A DNA stretch of 64,000 nt, taken from positions 310,001-374,000 of the forward strand of contig NZ_LIYH01000008.1 of NCBI RefSeq assembly GCF_001905885.1, read 5' to 3'. The notes beneath the pieces are model-generated. The model was given only the letters and a program-made list of their open reading frames with translations. It searched no databases and was not told the origin of the DNA. This document shows, one piece after another, positions 25,782 through 34,467 of this stretch (positions are counted from its first letter, which is position 1; every line of letters starts with the position of its first letter). Position numbers and translations under genes: made by a program. The DNA is from Streptomyces sp. CB03234. GTDB lineage: Bacteria; Actinomycetota; Actinomycetes; Streptomycetales; Streptomycetaceae.

Positions 25782-26821
25782 CGGGCCGTCGCCGTCTGCG
25801 CCATGCGGGCCAGGACGCGGCGGGCGGCGAGGCCACCGGTGTCGATGTCGATGCTCAGCTCCTGGTAGCCGGGCTTCTCGGTGTCCAGGGACTTCTGGAG
25901 CACATTGAGTGCCACGACGTCCTGCATGACGACCGTGTGGTTGTTGGTGCGCAGGAAGTCGGTGACCTCCTGGTCCTCCAGGGCGAAGTCACGTGCCACG
26001 GCCCAGAAGTCGTACGTCGTCTTCTCCGTCGACGGGGTGATGCCGTAGACGACCTCGACGTGGAAGGCGTGCGGGTCGCTGCCGTCCGGACGCGGACCCG
26101 GCGCGCCGACGGGGGCGACGCGCGAGTGGAGCAGGTAGAGGCAGGGGGCGTGGTACTCGATGTCCTGCCACCGGGTGATGCGGCCCTCGATGCCGGTGGA
26201 CCTGGCGTAGAACGGCGGGCACTCGGCGTCGTCCATGTGACGGCTGACGTGGACGATGCCGGCCTTGTCGTCGACCTCGGTGGTGATCGGGGTCTCGGCG
26301 ACCTCCGGGGTGCCGATGTAGCCGCCGTGCAGGTAGGTCTCGTGGGACAGGTCCATGAGGTTGTCGACGAGCAGCCCGTAGTCGGCGTCGATCGGCTCCA
26401 TGCCGGAGACGACGGTGTAGTCCGGCGAGTCCATCCACGGGGCGCGGGGCGGCCGCACGTCCCCCGGTTCACGGTCGCCGATCCACACCCACACGAAGGA
26501 GTCCTGCTCGACGACCGGATAGGCCGTCAGGCGGGCGGTGCGCGGGATGCGTTGCTGGCCGGGTACGAAGACACAGCCGCCGTCCGTGCCGTAGGTGAAC
26601 CCGTGGTAGCCGCACACCACCCGGTCGCCGTCCAGCCGGCTCGGCGCCTGGGAGAGGGGGAAGCGGCGGTGCACGCAGCGGTCGGACATCGCCACCGGCC
26701 GGCCGTCCTCGGTCCGGTACAGCAGGATCGGCTCACCGAGCACGGTGCGCCCGAGGAGTTCGCGGCCGACCTCGCGGCCGTAGGCGGCGACGTACCACTG
26801 GTCGCGTACGAAAGCGGTCAT
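25778..26821 (-). CDS. Rieske aromatic ring-hydroxylating/O-demethylating oxygenase (VanA-like)
   Basis: A 347-residue oxygenase component. The Rieske 2Fe-2S ligands are Cys49-x-His51 (RCVHRRFPL) and Cys70-x2-His73 (CGYHGFTY). The mononuclear iron site is in NLMDLSHETYLHGG near residues 155-168. Size and layout match vanillate O-demethylase oxygenase and related single-component-alpha enzymes. It works with the reductase two genes downstream. The neighbouring importer and IclR regulator indicate an aromatic acid as substrate; vanillate is one candidate, but this cannot be read from sequence. Confidence 0.88.
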   Translation of the reverse strand: MTAFVRDQWYVAAYGREVGRELLGRTVLGEPILLYRTEDGRPVAMSDRCVHRRFPLSQAPSRLDGDRVVCGYHGFTYGTDGGCVFVPGQQRIPRTARLTAYPVVEQDSFVWVWIGDREPGDVRPPRAPWMDSPDYTVVSGMEPIDADYGLLVDNLMDLSHETYLHGGYIGTPEVAETPITTEVDDKAGIVHVSRHMDDAECPPFYARSTGIEGRITRWQDIEYHAPCLYLLHSRVAPVGAPGPRPDGSDPHAFHVEVVYGITPSTEKTTYDFWAVARDFALEDQEVTDFLRTNNHTVVMQDVVALNVLQKSLDTEKPGYQELSIDIDTGGLAARRVLARMAQTATAR

Positions 26822-26846
26822 TCTCGTGTCCTTCCGGGAGTGGGGT

Positions 26847-28232
26847 TCAGTGCGCGGTGGCCGGGGCCGCCGCTGCGGGCTGTGTGTCCTCCGCCGTGGC
26901 GGGGCGCAGCAGCAGGAGGAGCGCGGCGGTGGCGACGTAGATCACGCCGACCGCCAGGTAGAGGTTCTGCGGCGTCCAGCCGCTGTCGAGGAGGGCGCCC
27001 GCGACCGTCGGGGCCACGATCGCGCCGATGCGGCCGATCGCGAGGGCGCTGCCGAGCCCGGTCGCCCGGACCCCCGTGCCGTACGTGGCCGGGGTCAGGG
27101 CGTACAGCCCGGCCACGGAGCCGTTGGCGAACAGGCCGATCAGCGCGCCGAGGGTGAAGGCGACGCCCAGGGAGGAGGTGGCGGCGATGAAGGCCGACAG
27201 CAGCACCGCGGTGGCGATCAAGTAGGCCATGAGGACGGAGCGGAGCGCGAAGCGGGCGGCGAGCGCTCCGAGGGCGGCCGAGCCGAAGATGCCGCCGACG
27301 TTGAGCAGCGTCCCGCCGGTCAGCCCCTGGCTGCCGGACAGCCCCGCCTCGACCAGCAGGGTCGGCGTCCAGCTGGTGATGAAGTAGAAGCCGGCCATGA
27401 CGAGGAAGAAGGCCGACCACAGCAGCAGCGTCGAGCGGCGCAGCGCCGGGGAGAGCAACTCCCGGAAACCGGCGCCGATTCCGGCCGGTACGGCGGTGGG
27501 CTCGGGCAGGGTCTCCAGCGGCGGCCGGCCCATGCGCCGGGCGAGGGCGTTGATCCTCTCCAGGGCCCGCTTGGGCCGGCGGGAGGCCAGGAAGTCCACG
27601 GACTCGGGCAGGAGGACGAAGGCCAGCGGGACGGCGACGGCGGTGGCCAGGCCACCGGTCAGGAAGACCGAACGCCAGCCGAACTGACCGGTCATGGAGA
27701 CGGCGAGCAGTCCGCCGACGGTGGCGCCGACCGCGTAACCGGCGGAGTTCAGGCTGACGGCGAGGCCCCGCCAGCGGCGGGAGGCGTACTCGCCGGCGAT
27801 GACGTTGCTGCAGGCCAGGACGCCTCCGATGCCGACGCCGGTGAGCACGCGCAGCGCCCCGAGCTGGGCGGGCGACTGGCTGACCGAGGAGAGCAGCATC
27901 CCGGTGGCGGCCACGGCCAGGCAGCCGAGGATGACCGGGCGGCGGCCGATCCGGTCGCCCCAGGGGGCGACGAACATCGCGCCCAGGGCCATGCCGACGA
28001 GGCCCGCGCTGAGCAGCAGCCCCAGCTCGGAGGAGCTGAGCTCCCAGTCCGCCGACACGGCTTTGCCGGTGAAGGCCATGACGAGGACGTCGAAGCCGTC
28101 GAGCATGTTGAGCACGACGCACACCGCGATCGCGCCCCACTGGAACCGGCTCATCGGCCCTTCGTCGAGGTCGGCGCGCAGGGAGGGGCCGCTCACCGGC
28201 CTGGGTGCGGGGGAAGAGGATGGCACAACCAT
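26847..28232 (-). CDS. MFS transporter, aromatic acid:H+ symporter type (PcaK/BenK-like)
   Basis: A 461-residue transporter with twelve predicted membrane helices. The first loop has the aromatic-acid-transporter pattern DGFDVLVMAFTGKAV, and the MFS loop 2-3 motif appears as APWGDRIGRRPVILG. Such proteins import benzoate-type acids. GGGAG lies 7 bases before the ATG at 28232; the frame is open upstream but Arg/Pro-rich. It ends 25 bp before the oxygenase gene, so the two are co-transcribed. Its place between the IclR regulator and the oxygenase supports uptake of the oxygenase substrate. Confidence 0.9.
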   Translation of the reverse strand: MVVPSSSPAPRPVSGPSLRADLDEGPMSRFQWGAIAVCVVLNMLDGFDVLVMAFTGKAVSADWELSSSELGLLLSAGLVGMALGAMFVAPWGDRIGRRPVILGCLAVAATGMLLSSVSQSPAQLGALRVLTGVGIGGVLACSNVIAGEYASRRWRGLAVSLNSAGYAVGATVGGLLAVSMTGQFGWRSVFLTGGLATAVAVPLAFVLLPESVDFLASRRPKRALERINALARRMGRPPLETLPEPTAVPAGIGAGFRELLSPALRRSTLLLWSAFFLVMAGFYFITSWTPTLLVEAGLSGSQGLTGGTLLNVGGIFGSAALGALAARFALRSVLMAYLIATAVLLSAFIAATSSLGVAFTLGALIGLFANGSVAGLYALTPATYGTGVRATGLGSALAIGRIGAIVAPTVAGALLDSGWTPQNLYLAVGVIYVATAALLLLLRPATAEDTQPAAAAPATAH

Positions 28233-28471
28233 GGCAGCACTCCCTTGTCGACCGCGTGGTGATCGTCGACGCCCTTGGCGCACCAGACGGGGGTGCGGCC
28301 CCGGTGGACCGGGGCCCGGCGTCGACCGGGTGCGGACCATCGTGCGGCCGGGCGCACCGCGTCACCAGGGGTCTTTCCGGATGCCGGGAAACGTGTACGG
28401 AACAGCCGCCGCGCCACACGGCCGCGGCCGCCTGGCGGGAGGCGCGGCTCAGGCGGCGGTCGGCGAGGGGG

Positions 28472-29272
28472 TCAGGCCGGCGGCGGAACCATGGCGCGGG
28501 AGATGGCCCGGGCGCTCGTACAGACCAGCCGGGCCAGCGCGTGCGGTGAGGCGCTGCCGTGACGTACCACCAGCGACACCGCGGCGATCACCGCACCGTC
28601 GCCGCCGTGCACCGGTGCGGCGACCGACAGGGCGTCCATGGTGACCTGGCGGTCGCTGACCGCGTACCCGTTCATCCGCACCTCGGCCAGCATGCGCCGC
28701 AACAGGCGCGGATCGACGACCGTGCGGGGGGTGTAGCGCTCGAAGGGGCCGGCGAGCACCTGGTCCTGCACCTCGGCGGGGGCGTGCGCCAGCAGGGCGA
28801 GCCCGACGCCGGTGGCGGTCAGCGCGAACCGGCCACCGACGCGGGTGAGCACGGGCACCGCACCGGAACCGGCGATGCGCTCCACGAAGACGACCTCGGT
28901 GCCCTCGCGCACCGCCAGCTGCACGTTCTCGCGGGTGATCTGCGAGAGGTCCTCCAGGAACGGCAACGCCCGCTCCCGCAGGCCCTGTCCGCGCGGCGCG
29001 AGGGAACCGACCTCCCACAGCCGAAGACCGACGCGGTAGCAGCCTCTGTCACCGCGCTCCAGCGCGCCCCAGGCGATCAGCTCGGCCAGCATCCGGTGCA
29101 CGGTCGACACCGGCAGCCCGGACCGCCGCGACAGTTCGCTCAGCGTCATCTCCGGGCAGTCCGCGCTGAACGCACCGAGGATCTGCAGCGCGCGGCCCAG
29201 CACCGGCCCGGTGCCCGAGGCCGGGCCGGGGCGGCGGGTCACCGGACCGGCCTTCGGTGCGGGGTGTTTCAC
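28472..29272 (-). CDS. IclR-family transcriptional regulator
   Basis: A 266-residue regulator. The winged helix is at about residues 25-75 (MTLSELSRRSGLPVSTVHRML), and the C-terminal GAF-like effector domain follows with the family pattern TRENVQLAVREGTEVVFVERI and ending in a conserved helix. GTG at 29272 follows GGGAG at 5 bases; the in-frame extension upstream overlaps the neighbouring pseudogene and is not family-like. It is 239 bp upstream of the MFS gene on the same strand and very likely controls the aromatic operon. The effector is probably the aromatic acid or a pathway intermediate. Confidence 0.88.
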   Translation of the reverse strand: MKHPAPKAGPVTRRPGPASGTGPVLGRALQILGAFSADCPEMTLSELSRRSGLPVSTVHRMLAELIAWGALERGDRGCYRVGLRLWEVGSLAPRGQGLRERALPFLEDLSQITRENVQLAVREGTEVVFVERIAGSGAVPVLTRVGGRFALTATGVGLALLAHAPAEVQDQVLAGPFERYTPRTVVDPRLLRRMLAEVRMNGYAVSDRQVTMDALSVAAPVHGGDGAVIAAVSLVVRHGSASPHALARLVCTSARAISRAMVPPPA

Positions 29273-29408
29273 CGGCGCTCCCGTTCTTTTCCGACCTGCC
29301 GTGCTCCACGGCGCTCCACCGTGCCGGTCAGTGTGCAGGACGGCACCGGCCGCGTCGAGACCCGCGCGCGTGGCACGGTCACGGCCGGCGCCCGCCGCCA
29401 TCCGGCCC

Positions 29409-29790
29409 TCAGCGTCCGGTCGGGCGGCTGCCCCGCACGCTCCACCGTCCCTCGATGCGGGTGAGGCGGACCGGATGGCCGAAGCATGTGCTGACCCGGT
29501 CGCTGGTCAGGACGTCGTCGGCCGGCCCGGAGGCCAGACGGCGTCCGTCGCGCAGCAGCAGCTTGGGTGGTGCCGGGCGGCAGTTCCTCCAGGTGGTGGG
29601 TGACCAGCACCGACGACATGGACGCTCAGGGGCGAGCGCGGAGCGTGCCGGGGGCCCGCATGGCCGACGTACGACCGCAGGTGGCGCAGGTCGGCCCGCG
29701 CACGGAGACGCCGAAGCGGCCGGGAGCTGTCTGCGGGAAGAGCTGAAGCGGACGCTCGGCCAACTCCACGCCGTCCGACCCGCGTCATAG
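29409..29790 (-). pseudogene. Decayed ABC transporter ATP-binding protein gene
   Basis: Fragments of one ABC ATPase are spread over three frames. An upstream piece contains RADLRHLRSYVGHAGPRHAP and RSPLSVH, matching the region just before the Q-loop. It is followed directly by SSVLVTHHLEELPPGTTQ, the switch-His region, in a second frame, and then by LLLRDGRRLASGPADDVL and RVSTCFGHPVRLTRIEGRW in a third frame, which is the C-terminus. Walker A, the signature motif and Walker B are missing. So there is a central deletion plus at least two frameshifts. The gene cannot make an active ATPase. It occupies the gap upstream of the IclR gene. Confidence 0.7.
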
Positions 29791-29870
29791 GAGGGACCGG
29801 GGCACAGGCACGGGTGCCCCGGTGGCGCACCGCGCATGCCCGCCGGTCCTGGGCGGCGCATCCTGGGAAT

Positions 29871-31610
29871 ATGGTCCGAGCCAATGAGGAGGTCCAGGCA
29901 CTGCTCCAGGAGTACGCCGACCTCATCGCCATCACCGGAGGCGACGCCTTCAAGGCGCGCGCCTACGAAAAGGCCGCCCGCGCGGTGGGCGGGTACCACG
30001 CGGACGTGTCGACGCTGGGCGCCAAGCAGCTGCGCGACATCCCCAACGTCGGCAGGTCCATCGCCGACAAGATCGTCGAGTACCTCACCTCCGGCCACGT
30101 CTCCGCCGTCGAGGAGCGCCGCGAGGCCATCCCCGCCGGGGTCCGCGAGCTGATCACCATTCCCATGCTCGGCCCGAAGAAGGCCATGGTGCTCTACGAG
30201 GAGCTGGGCATCTCCTCCGTGGACCAGTTGCTCGACGCCCTTCAGCAGGAGCGCCTGCGCGACCTGAAGGGCTTCGGCGAGAAGACCGAGGAGAACATCC
30301 TCCACGGCATCCGGCTCATGCAGAAGGCCGGGGACCGCATCCTCCTGGACTCCGCCATGGACACCGCCGAGCAGCTCGTCGCCGAACTGTCCCGCATCAC
30401 CGGCTGCGCGCGCTGCGGTTACGCCGGGTCGCTGCGCCATATGCGCGAGACCATCGGCGACATCGACGTCCTGGTGGCGGCGGAGCGGTCGGCACCGTTC
30501 ATGGAGGCGCTCGGCAGCCTCCCGTACACCGCCGAGGTCATCGCGCACGGCGAGAAGAAGACGTCCATCCGCACCACCAAGGGCCTGCAGATCGACGTCC
30601 GGGTCCTCCCGCCGGACTCCTGGGGTGCCGGCCTCCAGTACTTCACGGGTTCCAAGGCGCACAACATCCGCACCCGCGAGATCGCCGTGCGCCACAAGCT
30701 CAAGCTGTCCGAGTACGGCCTCTTCCACGCCAGGAGCGGCAAGAAGATCACCTCGGAGACGGAGGAGGAGATCTACGCCCGCCTCGGACTGCCCTGGATC
30801 CCGCCGACCCTGCGGGAGGACCGGGGCGAGATCGCCGCCGGACTGCGCGACGAACTGCCCGAACTGGTGCAGGAGAGCGACATCAGGGGCGACCTGCACA
30901 CCCACACCGACCTCACCGACGGTCTCGCCCCGCTGGAGGAGATGGTCGCCGCGGCCGCCGAGCGCGGTTACGCCTACTACGCGGTGACCGACCACGCCCC
31001 CGACCTCGCCATGCAGCGCATGACCAGGGAGAAGATCCTCGCCCAGCGGGAGCGGGTCAGGGAACTGGACCGCGCGTACCACGGGATGCGGCTGCTGCAC
31101 GGCACCGAACTCAACATCGGCCCGGACGGGACGGTCGACTGGCCCGACGACTTCCTGGAGACCTTCGACCTGTGCGTCGCCTCCGTCCACTCGCACTTCA
31201 ACCAGAGCCGCCAGGAGCTGACCCGCCGCCTCGTCCGTGCCTGCGAGAACCCGCACGTCTCCGTCATCGGCCACCCCACCACCCGGCTGCTCGGCAAACG
31301 CCCCGGCATCGACGCCGACTTCGACGCCGTCTTCGAGGCCTGCGCCCGCACCGGGGTGGCCCTGGAGATCAACGCCCACCCCAACCGCCTGGACCTGTGC
31401 GACGAGGACATCCTGCGGGCCAAGCGGTACGGCGTGAGGTTCGCCGTGAACTCCGACGCCCACGCGGTGACCCATCTGCCGTACATGCGCTACGGCGTGG
31501 GCACGGCGCAGCGGGGCTGGCTCACCAAGGACGACGTCATCAACACCTGGCCGCTGGCCAGACTGCGCCGCTTCCTGCGCGGGGACCTCACCGTGTCGTC
31601 AGGCCACTGA
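29871..31610 (+). CDS. polX: DNA polymerase/3'-5' exonuclease PolX
   Basis: A 579-residue family X polymerase. N-terminal helix-hairpin-helix region (residues 1-100, LRDIPNVGRSIADKIVEYL), palm with the nucleotidyl-transfer signature GYAGSLRHMRETIGDIDVLV (metal-binding Asp pair near 197-199), and the third acidic residue in IDVRVLPPD. The C-terminal PHP domain (about 335-579) carries its metal sites: DLHTHTDLTDG, VTDHAPDL, SVHSHF, VIGHPTTRLLG and NSDAHAVTHL, so exonuclease activity is expected. It acts in gap filling and repair in the cytoplasm. The ATG at 29871 is favoured by family length. Confidence 0.95.
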   Translation: MVRANEEVQALLQEYADLIAITGGDAFKARAYEKAARAVGGYHADVSTLGAKQLRDIPNVGRSIADKIVEYLTSGHVSAVEERREAIPAGVRELITIPMLGPKKAMVLYEELGISSVDQLLDALQQERLRDLKGFGEKTEENILHGIRLMQKAGDRILLDSAMDTAEQLVAELSRITGCARCGYAGSLRHMRETIGDIDVLVAAERSAPFMEALGSLPYTAEVIAHGEKKTSIRTTKGLQIDVRVLPPDSWGAGLQYFTGSKAHNIRTREIAVRHKLKLSEYGLFHARSGKKITSETEEEIYARLGLPWIPPTLREDRGEIAAGLRDELPELVQESDIRGDLHTHTDLTDGLAPLEEMVAAAAERGYAYYAVTDHAPDLAMQRMTREKILAQRERVRELDRAYHGMRLLHGTELNIGPDGTVDWPDDFLETFDLCVASVHSHFNQSRQELTRRLVRACENPHVSVIGHPTTRLLGKRPGIDADFDAVFEACARTGVALEINAHPNRLDLCDEDILRAKRYGVRFAVNSDAHAVTHLPYMRYGVGTAQRGWLTKDDVINTWPLARLRRFLRGDLTVSSGH

Positions 31611-31636
31611 CCGCCCGGCCACCCCGGCCACCCCGG

Positions 31637-32263
31637 TCACGGTCGGGGGCTGCCGCCCTCGGGCGGCACAAGCGCGCGGTCCCGCCAGGCGCGCTCCCAC
31701 TGGCGGGTCAGCGCCGGGTAGACGATCAGGTATCGGAACGGTGCGATGAGGGCCATGTACAGCCGCCCGAACCGGCCGTTGGGCTTGACCAGGACCGCCA
31801 TCCGCAGTTCGTGGTCGCCGTCGCCGTCGCGCACCCACCCCAGGTGCATGAGGGTGTGGCAGGTCTTGTTCGCCAGTTCGCGGACGGACTCGTCGGCGAG
31901 CTCGTACACGAGGGTGAAGGGGCTCCTGCCGGAGTCGGGGCCGTCCGCGGTCTCGTCCACGGTCTCGCGGAGGTCGCTCGGGAGGCGGTCGCGCAGCGAG
32001 GGGACCCGGGCACCCAGGCCCGCCGTCTGCTCGTCCCATCCGAACAGGGCGCCGAGCTTCCAGCGCAGCGCGAACAGGAACCGGACGGCAGGGGTCTGCT
32101 TGGCGAATCCGCCGCCCGTCCGCATCGCGTCGAGCATCAGCGGGAAGTCGTCCGGCCCGGCGCCGGGGGTGCGGAAGGACCACACGTCCTCGGTCCGGAA
32201 GTCCGGGGTGAGCTCATGGATCCGCCATGGCTGACCGGTGTGGGCCGTGCGGGGAAGTTTCAT
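31637..32263 (-). CDS. DUF2867-family protein
   Basis: A 208-residue protein of the DUF2867 family, a START-like lipid-binding fold of unknown role. Diagnostic stretches are FRTEDVWSFRTPGAGPDDFPLML near residue 24, ADESVRELANKTCHTLMHLGWV near 120 (partial quote: ELANKTCHTLMHLGW) and a C-terminal IAPFRYLIVYPALTRQWERAWR. It is divergent from the TetR gene, with a pair of palindromic operators between them, and is the obvious target of that regulator. It could handle a hydrophobic ligand recognised by the regulator. Confidence 0.82.
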   Translation of the reverse strand: MKLPRTAHTGQPWRIHELTPDFRTEDVWSFRTPGAGPDDFPLMLDAMRTGGGFAKQTPAVRFLFALRWKLGALFGWDEQTAGLGARVPSLRDRLPSDLRETVDETADGPDSGRSPFTLVYELADESVRELANKTCHTLMHLGWVRDGDGDHELRMAVLVKPNGRFGRLYMALIAPFRYLIVYPALTRQWERAWRDRALVPPEGGSPRP

Positions 32264-32310
32264 GGCTGCTGCCGCCTTTTCCGCCTCGGGACGCCGGTTG
32301 CCGCCCCGCG

Positions 32311-32328
32311 TTATACGCTTGCGTACAA
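32311..32328. promoter_or_regulatory. Palindromic operator 1 in the DUF2867/tetR divergent promoter
   Basis: TTATACGCTTGCGTACAA contains the perfect inverted repeat TACGC-TT-GCGTA. It shares the core ATACGnnTGCGTA with the second palindrome 35 bp away, which points to one regulator, most likely the adjacent TetR protein. It lies 48 bp upstream of the DUF2867 start. Confidence 0.6.
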
Positions 32329-32345
32329 GTCGAGGTTAGACCCAC

Positions 32346-32363
32346 ATATACGGATGCGTATAT
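32346..32363. promoter_or_regulatory. Palindromic operator 2 in the DUF2867/tetR divergent promoter
   Basis: ATATACGGATGCGTATAT is a perfect 7-bp inverted repeat around GATG, matching operator 1 at 11 of 13 core positions. It ends 6 bp before ATG 32370, or 27 bp before the alternative GTG 32391, so bound protein would block the regulator's own transcription. Both sites are AT-rich relative to the surroundings. Confidence 0.6.
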
Positions 32364-32369
32364 CGGTCG

Positions 32370-32942
32370 ATGAGTGAGGTGGAGCACATCGTGGGCGCTG
32401 CTCGCACGCCGCGCGACAGGTGGGTGGAGGAAGGGCTGCGGGTGCTCGCCGACGGCGGTCCGGACGCCGTCAGGGTCGAGGCGCTGGCGAAGCGGCTCGG
32501 CGTCACCAAGGGCGGGTTCTACGGGTACTTCGCCGACCGCGACGCGCTGCTGGAGGCGATGCTGGACGCCTGGGAGCGGGAGAGCACCGACGAGGTGATC
32601 GACCGGGTCGAGCGCGAGGGCGGCGACCCGAGGACCAAGGCCCAGCGCGCGGGCATGCTCACCTTCTCCAGCGGCCGGCTGCTCCCCATCGACCTCGCGG
32701 TCCGCGACTGGGCCCGGCGCGACGCCGCGGTCGCCGAGCGCCTGCGGCGCGTGGACAACCGGCGTATGGCCCTGTTGCGCGAGATGATCGGCACCTTCTG
32801 CTCCGACCCCGACGAGGTCGAGGCCCGCAGCCTGATCGCCTTCTGTGTGGCCATCGGACACCACTCGCTCGCCGCCGACCACGAGGGCCGCAGCCGGGCC
32901 GAGGTCCTCGCCCGCGCCGGCGACCTGATCCTCGACCGGTAG
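32370..32942 (+). CDS. TetR-family transcriptional regulator
   Basis: A 190-residue regulator with a canonical helix-turn-helix at about 37-60 (VEALAKRLGVTKGGFYGYFA). The rest is an all-helical ligand domain. Two start codons are plausible: ATG 32370 has no Shine-Dalgarno and would be almost leaderless; GTG 32391 has GGTGGAG six bases upstream, which I slightly prefer in terms of translation. The two palindromes just upstream suggest self-repression and control of the divergent DUF2867 gene. Confidence 0.88.
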   Translation: MSEVEHIVGAARTPRDRWVEEGLRVLADGGPDAVRVEALAKRLGVTKGGFYGYFADRDALLEAMLDAWERESTDEVIDRVEREGGDPRTKAQRAGMLTFSSGRLLPIDLAVRDWARRDAAVAERLRRVDNRRMALLREMIGTFCSDPDEVEARSLIAFCVAIGHHSLAADHEGRSRAEVLARAGDLILDR

Positions 32943-32987
32943 GCCAGGTCTCGTAAGCCGGGCGGTACTCACCGGAACTCCGTGCCC

Positions 32988-33647
32988 TCAGACCTCGAGC
33001 GCCCGGGTGCCGGGGATCAGGAACCGGTCGGCGGTCTCGTACAGGGCCCGTACCGTGGCCTTCTCGCCGGCGACGGTCTGTTCCGGGCGCGCGCACTCCA
33101 GGAAGGCGAGCCGGGTCCTCTCGTACTGCTCGACGTCGAGTGCGCGCCAGCCGTGGGACCGCGCGTCCGCCACCGCGTAGTCCGTCCAGAGCAGGAACGG
33201 CAGGCTCTGCTCGGGCGGCAGGTCGCTCTCGTCGCCCGCCCGGGGGCCGTCGTCCCGCAAGTCGAGATCGAGGCCCGGCAGGGCGACGAGCGGGAGGGTG
33301 GCGTGGTGCGCGCCGGCCGCGAAGAGCTTGTGGAAGCCGAGCAGATATCCGCGGATCAACGAGTACTCGTGGTCCACGTACGTGACGACGGGGAAGAGCC
33401 GGTCCTGTCCGCCGGCACGGACCGGAATCTTGACCAGCGTCTCGGTGAAGTCGATGGACCGGTCGGCGCAGACCGAGGAACGCACCCGGGACACGGTCAC
33501 GAGGAACCGGGAGACGGCTGCCAGTTGCCGGGTGACGAGGTCCGGCACACCGTGCTGCGCGAGAGGGCGGAAGTCGACCGGCGCGGCGGTGTCGAGCAGA
33601 GCCGTCCGGGACGCGCAGGCGAAGGAGTTGGGCAGGACGAGCGACAT
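32988..33647 (-). CDS. Acetoacetate decarboxylase-like protein (tentative), last gene of the NRPS-linked operon
   Basis: A 219-residue protein that I recognise only weakly. The block KIPVRAGGQDRLFPVVTYVD followed by GYLLGFHKLFAAGAH (residues 73-114) has the spacing of the acetoacetate decarboxylase superfamily, where VP..(Y)VD is followed by GFPKK with the catalytic Lys. Here the first Lys position is occupied by His and Lys107 remains. Members of this superfamily act as decarboxylases, dehydratases or aldolases in specialised metabolism. It lies 13 bp after the nucleotidyltransferase-like gene and ends the nine-gene operon. Fold assignment is tentative and activity unknown. Confidence 0.5.
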   Translation of the reverse strand: MSLVLPNSFACASRTALLDTAAPVDFRPLAQHGVPDLVTRQLAAVSRFLVTVSRVRSSVCADRSIDFTETLVKIPVRAGGQDRLFPVVTYVDHEYSLIRGYLLGFHKLFAAGAHHATLPLVALPGLDLDLRDDGPRAGDESDLPPEQSLPFLLWTDYAVADARSHGWRALDVEQYERTRLAFLECARPEQTVAGEKATVRALYETADRFLIPGTRALEV

Positions 33648-33660
33648 GCGGGGACCTTTC

Positions 33661-34467
33661 TCAGGCGGTGGGCCGGGCCGTCATGGCGGACAGGCCGAAC
33701 GGCAGGCCCTGGTTCTCCAGGAACGCGCGGTCGCGCACGGCGTGGAACGTCTCGCGCGTGCCCTCGGCGTGGTGCGGCGAGCCCGTCCGCGCGAGGAACT
33801 CCCGCGAGGAGGGCAGCAGGGTGAGCCCGTGCGCGGCGGCAACGTCCCGTACGGCACGCAGGCACGCTTCGGCGATACCGCGCCGGGCATCAGCCGTGAG
33901 AGGGGGGTGGTCGGGGGTGTGCTCGGTGAGCGGTTCGGGCGCGTCGGGCCGGAGGCCGGCGGCGTCCAGGAGACGGCGGGCGGCGCGGGCCGCTTTCGCC
34001 AGGTTCTCCTCGGGCGCGGTGGCGCCGGCCTTCGCCAGGTAGTACGTCACGGGCTGAGCGAGCCACGGCAGTACGTCGGCCGGGCGCGTGGTGGTGTCCT
34101 CACGGGCGTCGAGCCGGTGCCGTACGCCGAGCGGATCCCAGACGAACGGCTGGGTCGCCATGCTGGTGACGTATCCGGCGTGGCGTACGCGGAGGAACTT
34201 CTCCTCCAGCGTGAGCGCCGCCGTGCAGGTGATCGTGTACCGGTCCGCCAGCTCCTGCAGGACCGGGGCGAGTTGTTTGCGGGCCAGGGCGGCGTCCTCG
34301 GGTGCCGCCACGACCGGTATCAGGTCGAGGTCCGACAGGACGCGCCCGCCGACGATCCGGGCCTCGCCGCGGGAGAGGGAACCCGACAGCGCGACGGACG
34401 CGGCGGTCACGGTCCGGCAGACGGACGTCAGATGGGGCCGCAGGTTCTCCAGGTCCGTCGCCCTCAT
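33661..34467 (-). CDS. Nucleotidyltransferase-fold protein
   Basis: A 268-residue protein. Residues 25-50 carry the polymerase-beta-like nucleotidyltransferase signature: GSLSRGE at 29-35, followed by LSDLDLIPV with acidic residues at 46 and 48. The remainder is helical with no domain I can name. Such proteins adenylylate or otherwise modify small molecules, RNA or proteins; aminoglycoside nucleotidyltransferases share this fold. Its ATG overlaps the stop of the dehydrogenase gene (ATGA), so it is translated with the biosynthetic genes. It may tailor or protect against the product. No substrate can be inferred. Confidence 0.6.
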   Translation of the reverse strand: MRATDLENLRPHLTSVCRTVTAASVALSGSLSRGEARIVGGRVLSDLDLIPVVAAPEDAALARKQLAPVLQELADRYTITCTAALTLEEKFLRVRHAGYVTSMATQPFVWDPLGVRHRLDAREDTTTRPADVLPWLAQPVTYYLAKAGATAPEENLAKAARAARRLLDAAGLRPDAPEPLTEHTPDHPPLTADARRGIAEACLRAVRDVAAAHGLTLLPSSREFLARTGSPHHAEGTRETFHAVRDRAFLENQGLPFGLSAMTARPTA

